A stretch of DNA of 58,968 bases from Magnetospirillum sp. WYHS-4 (GTDB lineage Bacteria > Pseudomonadota > Alphaproteobacteria > Rhodospirillales > GLO-3): NCBI GenBank assembly GCA_039908345.1, contig JAMOBD010000033.1, positions 1-58,968 on the forward strand, given 5' to 3'. This document shows, piece after piece, positions 16,938 through 27,187 of the stretch. Made by a program: the position numbers and the translations under genes. The notes below the pieces were generated by a model. The model was not told the origin of the DNA. It made no database searches and worked only from the letters and a program-made list of their open reading frames with translations. Position 1 is the stretch's first letter. Every line of letters begins with the position of its first letter.

Positions 16938-17677
16938 GCCGGCTTCGCCGGCACCAGTTCGCGGAATACGCCCTGCAGGACCTTGCGGCCCTTGTAGACC
17001 AGGGTGCAGCCGCTGATGTCTACGGCAAGATCGGAGCCGTCCTTGCGGCGCACGATGCCCGACACCAAGCGGCCGCTGCCGTAATCCCGCATGCCCTCGA
17101 AGGCCCGACGGGTCTTGTCCAGTTCCCAGTCCGGATGCAGGTCGCGGTAGGTCATCCCCGCCAATTCCACGGTGGTGTAGCCGAGCAATTCTTCGGCCCG
17201 CCGGTTGGCGAAGATCAGACGGCCATCGGTTTCCGCCAGCAGGATGGCGTCCGGCGATTCCATGACCATGGTCCGGAAGGGCTCGGCGCTGCCACTGTTG
17301 GCCCGGTCCAGGGCCCGCTCGACGGCGATGACGAGACGGTCAAGATCGCTTTTTTCCACGAAGTCGAAGGCGCCCATACGCAGCAGGGACACCACGTCGC
17401 CTACCCGCACCACGCCCGACGCGACGATGAAGGGCAATTCAGGCTGCAGTTCGCGGACGATTTCCAGGGCCGGTTCGGCGCCGAAGCCGGGGATGCGGAA
17501 ATCGCAGACCGCCATGTCCCAGACTTCGGTGGTCAAGGCCATGCGCAGGGCGGCGGCGGTCTCAACCCGCCGATAGCCGACGTCGAAGCCGCCGTCCTCG
17601 AGATGGGAGCACATAAGCAGGGTGTCGGTTTCGCAATCCTCGATGAAAAGAATCCGGATCGGCTTTCCCATATGCAT
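16934..17677 (-). CDS. Response-regulator receiver protein with PAS domain
   Basis: A 247-residue signalling protein. Residues ~8-125 form a CheY-like receiver: acidic pocket in LFIEDCETD, phosphoacceptor Asp in AVCDFRIPG (about D59) and a Lys in FDFVEKSDL. Residues ~130-240 form a PAS domain (VMESPDAILLAETDGRLIFANRRAEELLGY, in part). There is no kinase, GGDEF or DNA-binding output, so it probably works through protein contacts or as a phosphate relay intermediate. The ATG at 17677 follows an AAGGGGGTGA site; the ATG six bases further in is an alternative. The partner kinase is not in the immediate neighbourhood. Confidence 0.88.
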   Translation of the reverse strand: MHMGKPIRILFIEDCETDTLLMCSHLEDGGFDVGYRRVETAAALRMALTTEVWDMAVCDFRIPGFGAEPALEIVRELQPELPFIVASGVVRVGDVVSLLRMGAFDFVEKSDLDRLVIAVERALDRANSGSAEPFRTMVMESPDAILLAETDGRLIFANRRAEELLGYTTVELAGMTYRDLHPDWELDKTRRAFEGMRDYGSGRLVSGIVRRKDGSDLAVDISGCTLVYKGRKVLQGVFRELVPAKPA

Positions 17678-17716
17678 TCACCCCCTTCCTCGTGTGAAAT
17701 TATAGCAGGGGCGAAC

Positions 17717-18610
17717 CTATGATGCCAGCGCTTCCGCCTGTTCTTCCACTTTGGGGCGGCGGCCAAGGGCTTGCAAAGCCGCTAGAAAGATCAATCCAGA
17801 CCCCGTCCACGTCCATAGGTCAGGCATCTCGCCGAACAGAACGGCACCGGCGAGGGCGGCGAAGATCAGGCGCGAAAAGTCGAAGGGCATGATGGCCGAG
17901 GCGTCGGCGGCGGCCATCCCGCGCACCATCAGCATCTGGCCCAGCATGGCGCACAGACCGATGCCGGCCAGGTAGGGCCAGGCCGTCGGAGACGGGGCGG
18001 TCCAGACCGGCAAGGCGGGCAGCAGCGCCAGGGGCGAGCCGATCAGGCCCATGTAGAAGACCACCGTGGCCGGCGTCTCGGAACGCGACAGCGTCTTCAC
18101 GCTCAAGGCCGAACCGGCCATGCAGGCCGCCGCGGCCAGGGCCAGCAGGCTGTCCAGCCGCAAGGCGCCTAGCCCCGGCTGGAGCACCACCATGGCGCCC
18201 GCGAAACCGATACCGACGGCCAGCCAACGCCTTGCGTCCACCTTTTCGCCCAGCAAAAGGCCGGCGCCCAGCGTCGCGAACAAGGGCGAGGTGAAGCTGA
18301 GGGCCGTCGCTTCCGCCAAGGGCATGACGGCAAGCGCCATGAACCAGGCGATGGTGGCGCAGACCCCGATGGCGGCGCGCAGCGCATGCAGGCCCAGGCG
18401 GCCCGTGCGGAACAGGCCGCCCTTCAGGCGCAGCACCCAGGGCAGCACGAAAACCAGGCCGAAGAAGTTGCGGAAGAAGGCGACCTCGACGGGGTCCACT
18501 TCGCGGGTGACGATGCGGATCATCACGGCGACGAGCGTGAACAAAAAGCAGGCGGCTACCACCATCAGGGCGCCGCGCGCCAAGGGCGGCAGTCTATCCA
18601 GGACAGGCAT
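17717..18610 (-). CDS. EamA-family (DMT) transporter
   Basis: A 297-residue inner-membrane protein with ten predicted hydrophobic helices in two EamA repeats, as in the drug/metabolite transporter superfamily. The first repeat starts GALMVVAACFLFTLVAVMI and includes the family pattern FFRNFFGLVFVLPW and AEATALSFTSPLFA; the second includes PATVVFYMGLIGSPLAL and DASAIMPFDFSRLIFAAL. Homologues are often annotated as S-adenosylmethionine or amino-acid exporters, but the substrate cannot be told from sequence. It stands as a single gene. Confidence 0.9.
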   Translation of the reverse strand: MPVLDRLPPLARGALMVVAACFLFTLVAVMIRIVTREVDPVEVAFFRNFFGLVFVLPWVLRLKGGLFRTGRLGLHALRAAIGVCATIAWFMALAVMPLAEATALSFTSPLFATLGAGLLLGEKVDARRWLAVGIGFAGAMVVLQPGLGALRLDSLLALAAAACMAGSALSVKTLSRSETPATVVFYMGLIGSPLALLPALPVWTAPSPTAWPYLAGIGLCAMLGQMLMVRGMAAADASAIMPFDFSRLIFAALAGAVLFGEMPDLWTWTGSGLIFLAALQALGRRPKVEEQAEALAS

Positions 18611-18675
18611 GGACAGAAACTAGGGAAAAGCTTCGCCTTTTACCATTGCGGGGTCCGCAAGGGTGGGTTGCGGCG

Positions 18676-18906
18676 TCAGGACCCGTGGACGATGTAGTCC
18701 CGCCAGGCCTTCACCGCGATCAGCAGGAAACCCAGGCTGTGCCAAGCCAGATCGAAGATGTCGATGGGCCGCTTCAGCGTTCCCGCCGCCAGCATCTTCA
18801 GCTTTTCCCAGATGTGCGGCTCCGGGTAGAAGGGCGCGAGCCCCAGCAGCAGCCCGAAAATGACGGCCGCCGGCATGGTCAGCTTGGTGTCGAAGAATTC
18901 CCACAT
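18676..18906 (-). CDS. Small membrane protein, unknown function
   Basis: A 76-residue protein starting MWEFFDTKLTMPAAV, with two hydrophobic segments: residues ~10-25 (PAAVIFGLLLGLAPF) and ~50-68 (LAWHSLGFLLIAVKAW). The middle stretch PEPHIWEKLKMLAAGTLKRP is the conserved part I recall from similar small proteobacterial proteins, some annotated, probably wrongly, as RND transporters. It lies between the transporter gene and the MBL/cNMP gene. The start at 18906 is chosen because the upstream extension is rich in Arg/Pro/Cys and looks non-coding. Confidence 0.65.
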   Translation of the reverse strand: MWEFFDTKLTMPAAVIFGLLLGLAPFYPEPHIWEKLKMLAAGTLKRPIDIFDLAWHSLGFLLIAVKAWRDYIVHGS

Positions 18907-18990
18907 GGGACATCGTTTACGGCAAGCGGGCGGGCGTGGCAAGCCGGGCGTGGAGGCGCTTCATCTCCGCCGGATAGCGGAAGATGTACT

Positions 18991-21270
18991 TCAGCCACCC
19001 ATCTCCTTGCGGCGCTGATAGGTCTCGTAGAGTTTCCAGCGCACCCGCGGCACGGTGGCCAGGATCCGGGCGTCCGCATAATAGACCTCGGTGGGCGTCG
19101 CCGTCTTCAGATCGTAGCCGTAGGTGGTCCAGAAGACCGCCGTCTCCTCGCCGAAGAAGTCGCCGGGCCCCAGGGTCTCCAGGTCGTGGGCACGCCCCTT
19201 GCGGTGGCCGTAACGGCGCACGGAGCCCGTCTTGACGAAGCCGATACCCGAATTGTCTTCGGAATCGTGGTCGATGGCGGCCCCGGCCGGGTAGCGGACG
19301 CGGGTGATCGACTGGGCGATGGCGTTCAGGGTCCCGGCGGTGACGATCTCGCGGCAGAGCCAGGTGTCTTGCAGAAACTCCCGGTATTCCATCAGCCGCG
19401 AGATGTCGCCGAACAGGTCGTTGCGGCGCACGAATTCCAGGTAGAGATCGATGGGCACCTGCAGGGCCCGCACGAAGCTCATGGCCCGATGGGTTTCAGT
19501 GCTGGGCAGGGCGTGCAGGCCCGCCATCTCGCCCACCAGGACGCCCGCCGATAGTACCCCGTGCACGTCGGAAACCTGGTTGATGACCTCGACGTTGCCG
19601 GTGACCACCAGGTAGACGTAATCGGGAATCTCGCCTTCGCGCAAAAGGATGGTCTGCGGGTTGAAGGTCACCAGCGGATTGTTCATCAGCATCCGCAGCT
19701 CATGGCCGGGCAGGTTGGGAAAATAGGAGGTCAGGAACTGGTGGGTGTAGCGCCAGACGTAGTCCTGGTTGGACGGGATCAGCATGTCCACGGTGCCGAA
19801 GGGCGAGCCCGAGCCGATGGCTCTCTCCGCATCGGTGAGCGGCCGGCCGACGTGGGCCAGGATGATCTTTCGCGACGCGTCGCAGGCGAAGTCCTGGGCG
19901 CAGCCGTGGATCAGGCCGCCGCCGATGTCCAGCTTCTTCACGTTGGCCGGGGTCAGGTAGCGGTCGCGCACCTGTTCCAGCCGTGCCCGCCCGATGCCCG
20001 GCTTGGCCGGATCCTCGGTGACCATGCCTTCCAGCACGTCGAGCGCCGCGATGTCCGCATAATGGGCGTAGGTCCGATAGCCGCCGCCCCAATGGGCGCG
20101 GAACAGGAAGATGTTGGTTTCGACCGGATGAGGCGAGGGCAGGGGCTTTACCTCCAGCCCTGCGATGACGTTCCAGATGTCGAATTCCAGATCCCGGATG
20201 TCGAAGAATTCCGCCATCAGGTCCTCGTGCACCCCCAGCAGAGCCGACAACTTCTTGCCCACCGAATGGCGCACCAGGGGCGTCGCGTAGTACTTGATGC
20301 GGTGGTCGGACCGGAACAGTTCGGTCAGGCCGGCGAAGTGGTCGTCGTGGCAATGAGTGTGGAAGATGCCTTCCACCTCGTTGATGCCTATTCCCAGGGA
20401 ATTCAGGGTGTTGCTGACGTTGGGCCCGGCGTCGATCAGATAGACCTTGCCCTGGAACAGCAGGATGCTGGCCATGCAGGGCCGGTCCGGGTCCCAGCCG
20501 TCGCCGTCGCCGTTGTGCAGGATCGAGAAGTATTCCCGCTGGATGTTGTGAAAGCCCAAGGGATAGGCGGACTGATAGGTCTGGAAGGGCGGCAGGTTGA
20601 GATCGACCTCGATCTCCTCGTCGCCGTAGGCGAAGCGGAAACGGTTCTTGGACAGCCGTTCCAGCATGACACCGCCCCTTACCTCGACGGGACCGTCGTC
20701 CAGATAGAGCAATTCGACCAGTTCGCTGGAATCGCGGATGGCCCCGAAGGCGAAGCGCAGCTTGATGCGCATCATCTCGCGGGCCTCGTCGACCGGAACG
20801 CCGGCCTCGCGGATTTCCTCTTCGGAACAGAGGCCGTAATTGCCGCGGTGAATGTAACGGATCTGGGAGTCCACCTGGATGCGGCTGCCGACGATCAGCG
20901 GCTTGTGGCCGCGGTTGTTGGGGTGGCCGGGCAGGATCATACCCTGGCGGTAAAGCATCTGCAGGACGGGAAATTCCGACAGGTTGCAGAAGCTGCCATT
21001 CTGCAACAGGTCGTCGGACAGCAAGATGGCGTTGGGGCCGCTTTCGAACTGGACGCCGTGGCGTTCCATGGGCACGATCAGGCCGCGCCGCATCAGGTGC
21101 TTGACCGAATCGGCCGGGCATCCGCAAAGCACGTAAAGGTCGGCAGGGACGCATTCCACCCAATAGACGCCCGCGGTCACGCAGACCTTGCGCAACAGGG
21201 GGCCGGCATCGGGCTTGGCCGGTCTAGGCTTGGCGGATCGCGAGCGGCTCACATCGCTTCCTTTCGGCAT
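18991..21270 (-). CDS. Metallo-beta-lactamase fold protein with two cyclic-nucleotide-binding domains
   Basis: A 759-residue cytoplasmic fusion. Residues ~20-230 are an N-terminal region I do not recognise (starts KVCVTAGVYWVECVPADLYVLCG; includes ILLSDDLLQNGSFCNLSEFPVLQML). Residues ~235-490 form a metallo-beta-lactamase domain with the metal motif HTHCHDDHFAGL, an upstream IDAGPN and a later His in ILAHVGRP. Two Crp-type cyclic-nucleotide-binding domains follow: ~525-630 (PQTILLREGEIPDYVYLVV, then GVLVGEMAGL) and ~650-750 (VRYPAGAAIDHDSEDNSG, then LGPGDFFGEETAV). No DNA-binding domain follows. Hydrolase activity under cyclic-nucleotide control is an inference. Confidence 0.85.
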   Translation of the reverse strand: MPKGSDVSRSRSAKPRPAKPDAGPLLRKVCVTAGVYWVECVPADLYVLCGCPADSVKHLMRRGLIVPMERHGVQFESGPNAILLSDDLLQNGSFCNLSEFPVLQMLYRQGMILPGHPNNRGHKPLIVGSRIQVDSQIRYIHRGNYGLCSEEEIREAGVPVDEAREMMRIKLRFAFGAIRDSSELVELLYLDDGPVEVRGGVMLERLSKNRFRFAYGDEEIEVDLNLPPFQTYQSAYPLGFHNIQREYFSILHNGDGDGWDPDRPCMASILLFQGKVYLIDAGPNVSNTLNSLGIGINEVEGIFHTHCHDDHFAGLTELFRSDHRIKYYATPLVRHSVGKKLSALLGVHEDLMAEFFDIRDLEFDIWNVIAGLEVKPLPSPHPVETNIFLFRAHWGGGYRTYAHYADIAALDVLEGMVTEDPAKPGIGRARLEQVRDRYLTPANVKKLDIGGGLIHGCAQDFACDASRKIILAHVGRPLTDAERAIGSGSPFGTVDMLIPSNQDYVWRYTHQFLTSYFPNLPGHELRMLMNNPLVTFNPQTILLREGEIPDYVYLVVTGNVEVINQVSDVHGVLSAGVLVGEMAGLHALPSTETHRAMSFVRALQVPIDLYLEFVRRNDLFGDISRLMEYREFLQDTWLCREIVTAGTLNAIAQSITRVRYPAGAAIDHDSEDNSGIGFVKTGSVRRYGHRKGRAHDLETLGPGDFFGEETAVFWTTYGYDLKTATPTEVYYADARILATVPRVRWKLYETYQRRKEMGG

Positions 21271-21371
21271 GGTGCCCCCCGGGCCACGGAACGGTTCCTT
21301 TCCCCAGAATTGCGCATGCCGGGGGACGAAGTCCAGGACTAGTCGGCCATGGATTGCGACGAATAGCGACG

Positions 21372-23511
<2,140 letters not shown>

Positions 23512-23523
23512 TCACCGGAATCG

Positions 23524-23551
23524 AAAAGGGGAATGGCCGGCCATTCCCCTT
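23524..23551 (-). terminator. Terminator or attenuator after rpmA
   Basis: A perfect 26-bp palindrome with 13-base arms (AAGGGGAATGGCC and its complement) spans 23526-23551 and, on the minus strand, runs into four T. It lies between rpmA and obgE. This fits an intrinsic terminator that reduces read-through from ribosomal-protein genes into obgE-proB. Confidence 0.6.
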
Positions 23552-23582
23552 GTCGCCAAGAAACCGGGATGGCCGGGGCCCG

Positions 23583-23843
23583 TCAGGAAGCCGCGGGCTC
23601 CACGATCACCACGACCTTGCCCTGGGACTTGGTCTCGAAGCGGACATTGCCGTCCACCAGCGAGAACAGGGTGTGGTCGCGGCCCATGCCGACGTTACGG
23701 CCCGGGTGAAACTGGGTGCCGCGCTGGCGAACCAGGATGTTGCCGGCAATCACGGCTTCGCCGCCGAATTTCTTCAGGCCCAGCCGCCTGCCTTCGGTAT
23801 CGCGGCCGTTACGGGAACTGCCGCCTGCCTTCTTGTGCGCCAT
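23583..23843 (-). CDS. rpmA: 50S ribosomal protein L27
   Basis: Bacterial L27 (86 residues), whose N-terminus reaches the peptidyl-transferase centre. It starts [15 protein letters not shown] and contains [20 protein letters not shown] and the [13 protein letters not shown] box, with no N-terminal extension needing cleavage. A GAGGAG ribosome site overlaps the rplU stop, seven bases upstream. It is co-transcribed with rplU. Confidence 0.98.
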   Translation of the reverse strand: MAHKKAGGSSRNGRDTEGRRLGLKKFGGEAVIAGNILVRQRGTQFHPGRNVGMGRDHTLFSLVDGNVRFETKSQGKVVVIVEPAAS

Positions 23844-23849
23844 GGGGTG

Positions 23850-24266
23850 TTACTCCTCGGACTTCTTGGCCTTGGCGGCCTTCTTGGCCTTGCCTTCGGC
23901 CGGAGCGGCTTCCGCCTTCGGGGCCTTGGGTTCGAAGGCGGGCTTTTCGCCGGTCGGGCTGACGGCCAGCACGCGCAGCACGGTGATGTCCTGGCGGTGG
24001 CCGTTCAGGCGGCGGGAATTCTTGCGGCGGCGCTTCTTGAAGACCAGGATCTTGTCGCCCCTGGTCTGCGCCAGCACCTCGGCGAAGACGGCCGCCTTTT
24101 CGATGAAGGGCTTGCCGACGGTCGGGGCTTGGCCCTCGCCGCCGATCATGAGCACGTTGCCGAGCTCGATGACATCGCCGGCCATGCCGGCCAGCTTTTC
24201 GACGACCACCTTGTCGTCCTTGGCAACGCGGTACTGCTTGCCGCCCGTCTTGATCACCGCGAACAT
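23850..24266 (-). CDS. rplU: 50S ribosomal protein L21
   Basis: L21 of the large subunit (138 residues). It starts [14 protein letters not shown]; the RNA-binding box near the end of the core is [16 protein letters not shown] 35-residue Lys/Ala/Glu-rich C-terminal tail ([17 protein letters not shown]) extends beyond the usual ~103 residues, as in many alphaproteobacteria. I chose the ATG at 24266 over the in-frame ATG at 24302, which falls at the promoter -10 region. Confidence 0.97.
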   Translation of the reverse strand: MFAVIKTGGKQYRVAKDDKVVVEKLAGMAGDVIELGNVLMIGGEGQAPTVGKPFIEKAAVFAEVLAQTRGDKILVFKKRRRKNSRRLNGHRQDITVLRVLAVSPTGEKPAFEPKAPKAEAAPAEGKAKKAAKAKKSEE

Positions 24267-24295
24267 GTTCGCCCTGCCTTCGATCAAATCAACAC

Positions 24296-24325
24296 AATAC
24301 ATACCCCCGGCGGACGGGTTGTCAA
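24296..24325 (-). promoter_or_regulatory. Predicted rplU-rpmA promoter
   Basis: Minus-strand consensus -35 TTGACA (24325-24320), an 18-base gap, and TGTATT (24301-24296, four of six bases). It lies about 30 bases upstream of the rplU start codon. The perfect -35 box makes it one of the clearer promoters in the window. Confidence 0.6.
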
Positions 24326-24402
24326 CGGCTCTTTACAGAAGGGTGCGGAGCCGATAGAAAGCCACCTCCCGCGACAGCCGGCGCAAGCGGTCGCGGGAAC
24401 GC

Positions 24403-24492
24403 GGAGGGGTGCCAGAGCGGTCGATCGGGCCGGTCTCGAAAACCGGTGTACCCGCAAGGGTACCGTGGGTTCGAATCCCACCCCCTCCGCCA
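24403..24492 (+). tRNA. tRNA-Ser (anticodon CGA)
   Basis: A complete class II tRNA. The acceptor arm GGAGGGG (24403-24409) pairs with CCCCTCC (24482-24488), with discriminator G and an encoded CCA. The anticodon stem CCGGT/ACCGG carries loop CTCGAAA, so the anticodon is CGA, reading UCG. A long variable arm (stem GTACCC/GGGTAC) and the T arm GTGGG-TTCGAAT-CCCAC are present. The downstream neighbour is a broken integrase gene, so its 3' end is the probable attachment site of the adjacent island. Confidence 0.95.
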
Positions 24493-24598
24493 ATTTCAAT
24501 GACTTAGCGGACAACGCCGTCCGCGCCGGCCTCCCGAAATTGCATTTCTGGCACAATTCTGGCACACTGGAGCGCCAGTGTCGGGAGCGGGGTGTGCC

Positions 24599-25518
24599 AT
24601 GGGGGCCATGGTCCGCCGCCGGGACTATCCCCACGAATGGAAAACCTTCCCCAGCCGGGCCGAAGCCGAGGCCTGGGCGCGCGACGTCGAAAGCAAGATG
24701 GACCGAGGCGTCTTCGTCAGCATGGCGGAGGCCGAGAGCACGACCCTGGCGGATGCCCTGGATCGTTACGAACGCGAAGTGACCCCCAGGAAGAAAGGCG
24801 CCAAGCAGGAGAAATACCGCCTCGCCATCTGGCGCCGCGACAAGCTGGCCCTGCGATCTCTCGCCGGCATCCGCTCCTCCGATCTGGCCGCGTGGCGGGA
24901 CCAGCAGCTGGAGGCCGGCTATTCCGCCTCCAAGGTGCGAAACGATCTGGCCCTGCTGGGGCACCTGTTCAACGTCGCCGCCGTCGAGTGGGGCATGGAG
25001 GGGCTCCGCAACCCCGTCCACAACAGCGGCTCAAGAAGGGCGAACAGGACAGACTGCTGGAGGCCTGCCGCGCCTCGCGCTCGACCTGGCTGGCGCCCAT
25101 CGTGGTCTTGGCGATGGAAACCGGGATGCGCCTGGGGGAGATCGTTGGGCTCCAATGGGAGAATGTCGATTTCGGAAGCCGCGTGGCGGCCCTTCCCATG
25201 ACCAAGAACGGCACCCGTCGCGAGGTGCCCCTGTCCTCCCGTGCCATCGTGACCCTGCGGAAACTTCCCAGGTCCATCGATGGGCGGGTTTTTCCCATCA
25301 CCGACGAAGCGGTGAAGCGGGCCTGGCGCGCGGCCACCACCCGCGCCGACATCGAGGACCTCCGTTTCCACGACCTGCGTCACGAGGCCACCAGCCGCCT
25401 CTTCGAGAAGGGCCTGGATACCATGGAAGTCGCGGCCGTCACCGGCCACAAGACCCTGACCATGCTCCGCCGCTACACCCACCTGAAGGCGGCCGATCTG
25501 GCGAAGAAGCTGGGGTAG
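24599..25518 (+). pseudogene. Tyrosine recombinase (phage/island integrase), frameshifted
   Basis: The N-terminal half is read in one frame (from ATG 24599 or 24608: MVRRRDYPHEWKTFPSRAEAE in part, up to GMEGLRNPVHN near 25020). The catalytic half continues in another frame (RRLKKGEQDRLLEACRASR-like, then ETGMRLGEIVGLQWENVDF, FHDLRHEATSRL, VTGHKTLTMLRRYTH). The catalytic Arg, HxxR, His and Tyr are all present in the second half. The residues normally between NPV and the RRL box are missing, so a small deletion plus frame change has broken the gene. It lies 100 bases after tRNA-Ser, the normal site for an island integrase. Confidence 0.88.
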
Positions 25519-25549
25519 CCAGTCAAGGAAGGGAAGCAACCCGCATTTC

Positions 25550-25975
25550 TTAAAACAGTCGCGGATCGAAGCGAAACGGTCGCCGTGAGACGACCTTGAT
25601 GCCCCGGGCCGCGGGATGCAGGGGATTGACGAGCAGGTTCCATTCCTCCGGCACGATGAAGGAGGGAACCCGAATCGCCGGGGACCGCCCCTCCCGGAGC
25701 CAGCGGTCGCCAAAGGAAAGGGGATCGTCCGCGCCTCCCGTCGGAAGGTCCTCGATTCCCATGTCGCCGAGTTCCGTGGACATCAGCTGGAAGTCGCGGG
25801 GCGCCATGTCGAGCGGCAGGTCGAGATGGACCCGCACCTCCAGGACGGCCAGGGCCGCCGACGAGGCGGTGTAGATCATCGGCCGGCCGGGGGAGTTCCA
25901 GCGTCCGCCGAAGATGCGGGCGCCTTCGCCATCCAGCGCCGCGTGGGCTTCGCGGGCCAGTCGCCACACCGGCAT
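25550..25975 (-). CDS. RES-domain toxin (NAD-degrading type)
   Basis: A 141-residue RES-family toxin of a type II module. Conserved elements are the Arg in IFGGRWNSPGRPMIY, the Tyr of that box, and Glu in AALAVLEVRVH; the protein ends VNPLHPAARGIKVV. Characterised relatives (MbcT, ParT, Res) deplete NAD+ by phosphorolysis/hydrolysis or ADP-ribosylate a target. It overlaps its antitoxin by one base (TGATG), with the toxin second, as usual for this family. Confidence 0.9.
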   Translation of the reverse strand: MPVWRLAREAHAALDGEGARIFGGRWNSPGRPMIYTASSAALAVLEVRVHLDLPLDMAPRDFQLMSTELGDMGIEDLPTGGADDPLSFGDRWLREGRSPAIRVPSFIVPEEWNLLVNPLHPAARGIKVVSRRPFRFDPRLF

Positions 25976-26406
25976 CAGGCGGCGATCCCGTGGGCGATGC
26001 GGCCGAGCAGGATCTCAACCTCGCGGGCACCTTCCTCGGTGTCCAGCAGGTCCAGCGGCACCTCGCCTCGCAGCGCGGTGGTCGCCCGCCGCAGCCAGGC
26101 ATGGGCCGTATCCTGGTCGCCGAACACCTCCTCGGCCGCCGCCAGCACGCGGGCGACCCTGAGCAGGCGGTCGGATTGGTCGGCCGTCAGAGTCCCGATA
26201 CGCTCCCGATGCGCCAGGGTCTTGCGGGGCAGCACGACCCGGTCGGTCTCGGAACGGCTCAGGCGGCCGGACTGCACCAGCGCATGGATGGTCGTGACCG
26301 GCAGGCCCGCCCGGACCATCCGGATCAGGTCGAACTGGCTGCTGACCATGGCCCCGACAACATTGGGGCCGCCGACGACGTCGATGATGGCGGACGGACT
26401 GGGCAT
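25975..26406 (-). CDS. Xre/MbcA/ParS-type antitoxin (DUF2384)
   Basis: A 143-residue antitoxin partner of the RES toxin. The N-terminal helix-turn-helix region reads SQFDLIRMVRAGLPVTTIHAL; the C-terminal toxin-binding domain has RLLRVARVLAAAEEVFGDQD and AHAWLRRATTALRGEVPLDLL, typical of DUF2384. The ATG has a near-perfect ribosome site (AAGGAGGTGA) six bases upstream and a strong promoter. Autorepression by the toxin-antitoxin complex is expected from the family. Confidence 0.9.
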   Translation of the reverse strand: MPSPSAIIDVVGGPNVVGAMVSSQFDLIRMVRAGLPVTTIHALVQSGRLSRSETDRVVLPRKTLAHRERIGTLTADQSDRLLRVARVLAAAEEVFGDQDTAHAWLRRATTALRGEVPLDLLDTEEGAREVEILLGRIAHGIAA

Positions 26407-26409
26407 GAA

Positions 26410-26778
26410 TCACCTCCTTGGCGATATGCCCATTATACAGGTGCGTTTCGCCGGGCCGCAAGCGGGTTCTTCCTGCCCCTCGAACAAATAACCCCGCCCG
26501 AGGCCTTTCGGCGTGTCGGACGGGGAGCAAGTGAGCAGCCGTATACCAGCGATGTGGATCCGGTACTGGCCGTACACGAGATGCAGGATCTCCAGCCCGT
26601 CCAGCCCATCCTCGGGCGCCCGGGGACAACGTTTCGGCATCGACGCCAGGGTTTTCAGGCGCCTGCGCAGGCCCTCCACGAATTTGTGGGCGGCGGCAAG
26701 GTTGTCGAGGGCGATGTATCGGAACAGATCGTCCAGGTCTTCTTCCGCACCGGGAGTGACGACAACCCTGTAGTTCAT
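26410..26778 (-). pseudogene. ParE/RelE-type toxin, C-terminus frameshifted
   Basis: The first ~75 residues are a normal ParE-like toxin (MNYRVVVTPGAEEDLDDLF, AAHKFVEGLRRRLKTLASMP, LVYGQYRIHI). After that the frame turns into unrelated Cys/Pro-rich sequence. The expected C-terminal strand (like HLLxVRHAxR) is present in the neighbouring frame as HLLPVRHAERP, so a one- or two-base change after YRIHI has broken the toxin. The gene overlaps its Phd antitoxin by ATGA. The altered product would be 122 residues and is probably inactive, leaving the antitoxin unopposed. Confidence 0.72.
26432..26461 (-). promoter_or_regulatory. Predicted promoter of RES/antitoxin pair
   Basis: Minus-strand TTGCGG (26461-26456), an 18-base gap, and a perfect TATAAT (26437-26432), 26 bases before the antitoxin ATG. 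It lies inside the frameshifted tail of the neighbouring parE-like frame, which supports the view that this tail is not genuine coding sequence. Confidence 0.65.
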
Positions 26779-27095
26779 CCAGCGCGACGCCTGCCGGTGG
26801 ATTGCGCCTTGGGCCGCCCGAGGTGCCGGGCTTCAAGATCGCCAAGGACATCCTCGGCGTCGCGGAACCGGCCGGCACGATAATCGGCGATACTGCGACC
26901 GAGCCTTGCCGCTTGTTCCGCCTTCTCGGCACGATCGAGAAGCCTCTGATAGGACCGGGCATCCTGGACGACCAGTTCGGCCTGGCCGTTGACGGTGAGA
27001 ACCTCGGGACGGCCCGTCTTCTTGAGGCGTTCGATATGTTCGCGGGTATTGCGCTGGAACTCGGTCAGCGAGTGGATGTCGTCGAGTCGGACCAT
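26775..27095 (-). CDS. Phd/YefM-family antitoxin
   Basis: A 106-residue antitoxin of a ParE/RelE module. It starts MVRLDDIHSLTEFQRNTREH and contains the Phd signature GRPEVLTVNGQAELVVQDARSYQRL (quoted in part); the charged C-terminal half (AEKAEQAARLGRSIADYRAGR) would bind and neutralise the toxin. The ATG at 27095 is chosen because GGAGG lies nine bases upstream; the GTG at 27101 is too close. It overlaps the following toxin frame by four bases. Confidence 0.86.
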   Translation of the reverse strand: MVRLDDIHSLTEFQRNTREHIERLKKTGRPEVLTVNGQAELVVQDARSYQRLLDRAEKAEQAARLGRSIADYRAGRFRDAEDVLGDLEARHLGRPKAQSTGRRRAG

Positions 27096-27187
27096 GGCCA
27101 CCTGCCTCCATGCTAATTCGCTGCTGATTTCATGATACCCCCAACCCTCCCGCCACGCAACGGAATGGCTTAACCTCGCGAGGAACC

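Noticed and set aside
24368-24397. 8-bp inverted repeat just upstream of tRNA-Ser
   Set aside because: CCCGCGAC/GTCGCGGG pairs well but has no T run, and its loop is long. I could not assign a terminator or attachment role.
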